Below are positions 6,070 through 6,676 of a stretch of DNA of 6,676 bases, in pieces. The notes beneath the pieces were generated by a model. That model saw only the letters and a list, made by a program, of their open reading frames with translations, ran no database searches and was not told where the DNA came from. The DNA comes from Acidobacteriota bacterium (GTDB lineage Bacteria > Acidobacteriota > UBA6911 > RPQK01 > JADFOI01). The number at the start of each line of letters is the position of its first letter. Positions within the stretch are counted from its first letter, which is position 1. The DNA lies in assembly GCA_030624355.1 (NCBI GenBank), contig JAUXKG010000141.1, positions 1-6,676 of the forward strand, given 5' to 3'. Position numbers and translations under genes: made by a program.

Positions 6070-6167
6070 GCTCGGGACAGAACCGTATCCATCACAGTTT
6101 ACTGGTCATCGGGTCTCACTGAAACGGTCTGTGCGGAACAGACAGCACAGCGCACCTTCGCGGCGGC
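6070..6167 (-). promoter_or_regulatory. Upstream region of ald with overlapping small inverted repeats
   Basis: The likely ald promoter and leader region. It contains two mutually exclusive small hairpins: GTCTGT (6127-6132) with ACAGAC (6138-6143) around a 5-nt loop, and CTGTGC (6129-6134) with GCACAG (6145-6150) around a 10-nt loop. They may mark an operator or a leader structure. A possible TAAACT -10 with a poor TTTCAG -35 at 17 bp spacing is too weak to call. No known operator is recognised. Confidence 0.3.
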
Positions 6168-6200
6168 GGAAAGTAGACTCAGGCAATGAGTCTACTTTCC
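6168..6200 (-). terminator. Perfect 14-bp hairpin behind the protease gene, terminator-like without T-run
   Basis: GGAAAGTAGACTCA (6168-6181) and TGAGTCTACTTTCC (6187-6200) pair without mismatch around the loop GGCAA. It starts 18 bases after the protease stop codon in the sense of transcription, the usual place for a terminator. However, the minus-strand sequence after the stem is G+C-rich (GCCGCCGCG) and not a T-run, so intrinsic termination may be inefficient; a transcript-end or RNA-stabilising structure is the alternative. Confidence 0.5.
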
Positions 6201-6218
6201 AGGACAACTTCTTATTTT

Positions 6219-6676
6219 CTATGGCTTGAGAAACGAGGTATAGGCAACCGTCTTTCGCCGCTGTGGATCCTGAGGATTCACCCACAGTATCCGCAATACC
6301 ACTCCCTGGTTTGACGACAGGGAATTAATCCTGTTGTAGAGATCCTGCGCCGTCTGAACCGACTCTCCATTCACATCGGTGATCACCTGGCCTCGCCTCA
6401 AACCCGCCTCATCAGCCAAGCTTCCCACAGCAACCTCCAGAATCCTTACACCCCGTTCATCTTCAAGACCCATCTTCTCGGCATCTTGCTGGAGCAGAGT
6501 TTCGAACTCCAGACCAATCTCCTTCGTCCGCTCCTCTTCTTCGCGCTCCTCAAAGGAAAGTCCTCCACCCTGGGACTGGACCTGCCGTTCAAGTGTTCGC
6601 TCTGCCAGAACCACTGTCAAATTCAGAATCTGTCCCTTTCTGACTGCGATCACAGACTGTTTCTCTCCAGGGGGAG
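6219..6676 (-). CDS. DegP/DegQ (HtrA)-family serine protease, C-terminal PDZ part, truncated by the window edge
   Basis: HtrA/Deg proteases degrade or refold misfolded proteins in the periplasm; the PDZ domains bind exposed C-termini and control assembly. Only the last 151 residues are visible. The frame is open to the right edge, so the apparent GTG start at 6653 is internal and the gene continues outside. The visible part opens with the end of a PDZ domain (GEKQSVIAVRKGQILNLTVV, then LAER), a linker of about 25 residues rich in Gln and Glu, and a second PDZ domain from roughly GLEFETLL to the end, with GVRILEV, the binding-loop region AGLRRGQVITDVNGESV, and DLYNRIN. This PDZ1-linker-PDZ2 arrangement is that of DegP/DegQ. 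The protease domain and catalytic triad lie outside, so activity cannot be judged; another double-PDZ protein is the alternative. The gene seems to be a separate transcript from ald, given the hairpin behind it. Confidence 0.85.
   Translation of the reverse strand, partial: PPGEKQSVIAVRKGQILNLTVVLAERTLERQVQSQGGGLSFEEREEEERTKEIGLEFETLLQQDAEKMGLEDERGVRILEVAVGSLADEAGLRRGQVITDVNGESVQTAQDLYNRINSLSSNQGVVLRILWVNPQDPQRRKTVAYTSFLKP

Noticed and set aside
6219..6653. Complete small PDZ protein starting at the GTG at 6653
   Set aside because: The frame stays open to the window edge, and the residues before the GTG continue a PDZ strand, so this is an internal codon of a longer gene.

Overview
The window is an ordinary-looking chromosomal segment from a Gram-negative bacterium with G+C near 50%. 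All six genes I support lie on the minus strand, so they are transcribed from right to left. A predicted outer-membrane beta-barrel protein and a DegP/DegQ-type periplasmic protease point to an outer membrane. HrcA, the heat-shock repressor, excludes enteric-type gammaproteobacteria. My best guess is Acidobacteriota or a similar deep-branching phylum, but this is a low-confidence inference with no rRNA or marker comparison behind it.

Layout in transcription order: (1) 6676-6219, the C-terminal end of an HtrA/Deg-family serine protease (tail of PDZ1 and all of PDZ2), cut by the right edge; (2) a 149-bp spacer with a perfect 14-bp hairpin just behind the protease gene and smaller inverted repeats ahead of the next gene; (3) 6069-4957, alanine dehydrogenase with every catalytic residue at canonical numbering; (4) 4970-4185, a lipoate ligase/octanoyltransferase-family protein whose start overlaps the ald stop; (5) 4139-1247, a heat-shock cluster hrcA-grpE-dnaJ that lacks dnaK, with a good sigma70-type promoter candidate just ahead of dnaJ and a forced TTG start on dnaJ; (6) 1146-325, a predicted secreted outer-membrane beta-barrel protein of unknown substrate; (7) 324-1, a noncoding stretch rich in inverted repeats, including a 32-bp imperfect inverted repeat around a 100-bp core.

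The functional theme is protein quality control: a periplasmic protease at one end and the DnaK co-chaperones with their repressor in the middle. Two metabolic genes sit between them. Alanine dehydrogenase yields pyruvate, and the lipoyl-transfer enzyme would modify the dehydrogenases that consume it, so a pyruvate link is possible but inferred. I see no CRISPR array, insertion sequence, tRNA or rRNA, and no convincing new biological system. The least explained part is the structured left-hand 324 bp.
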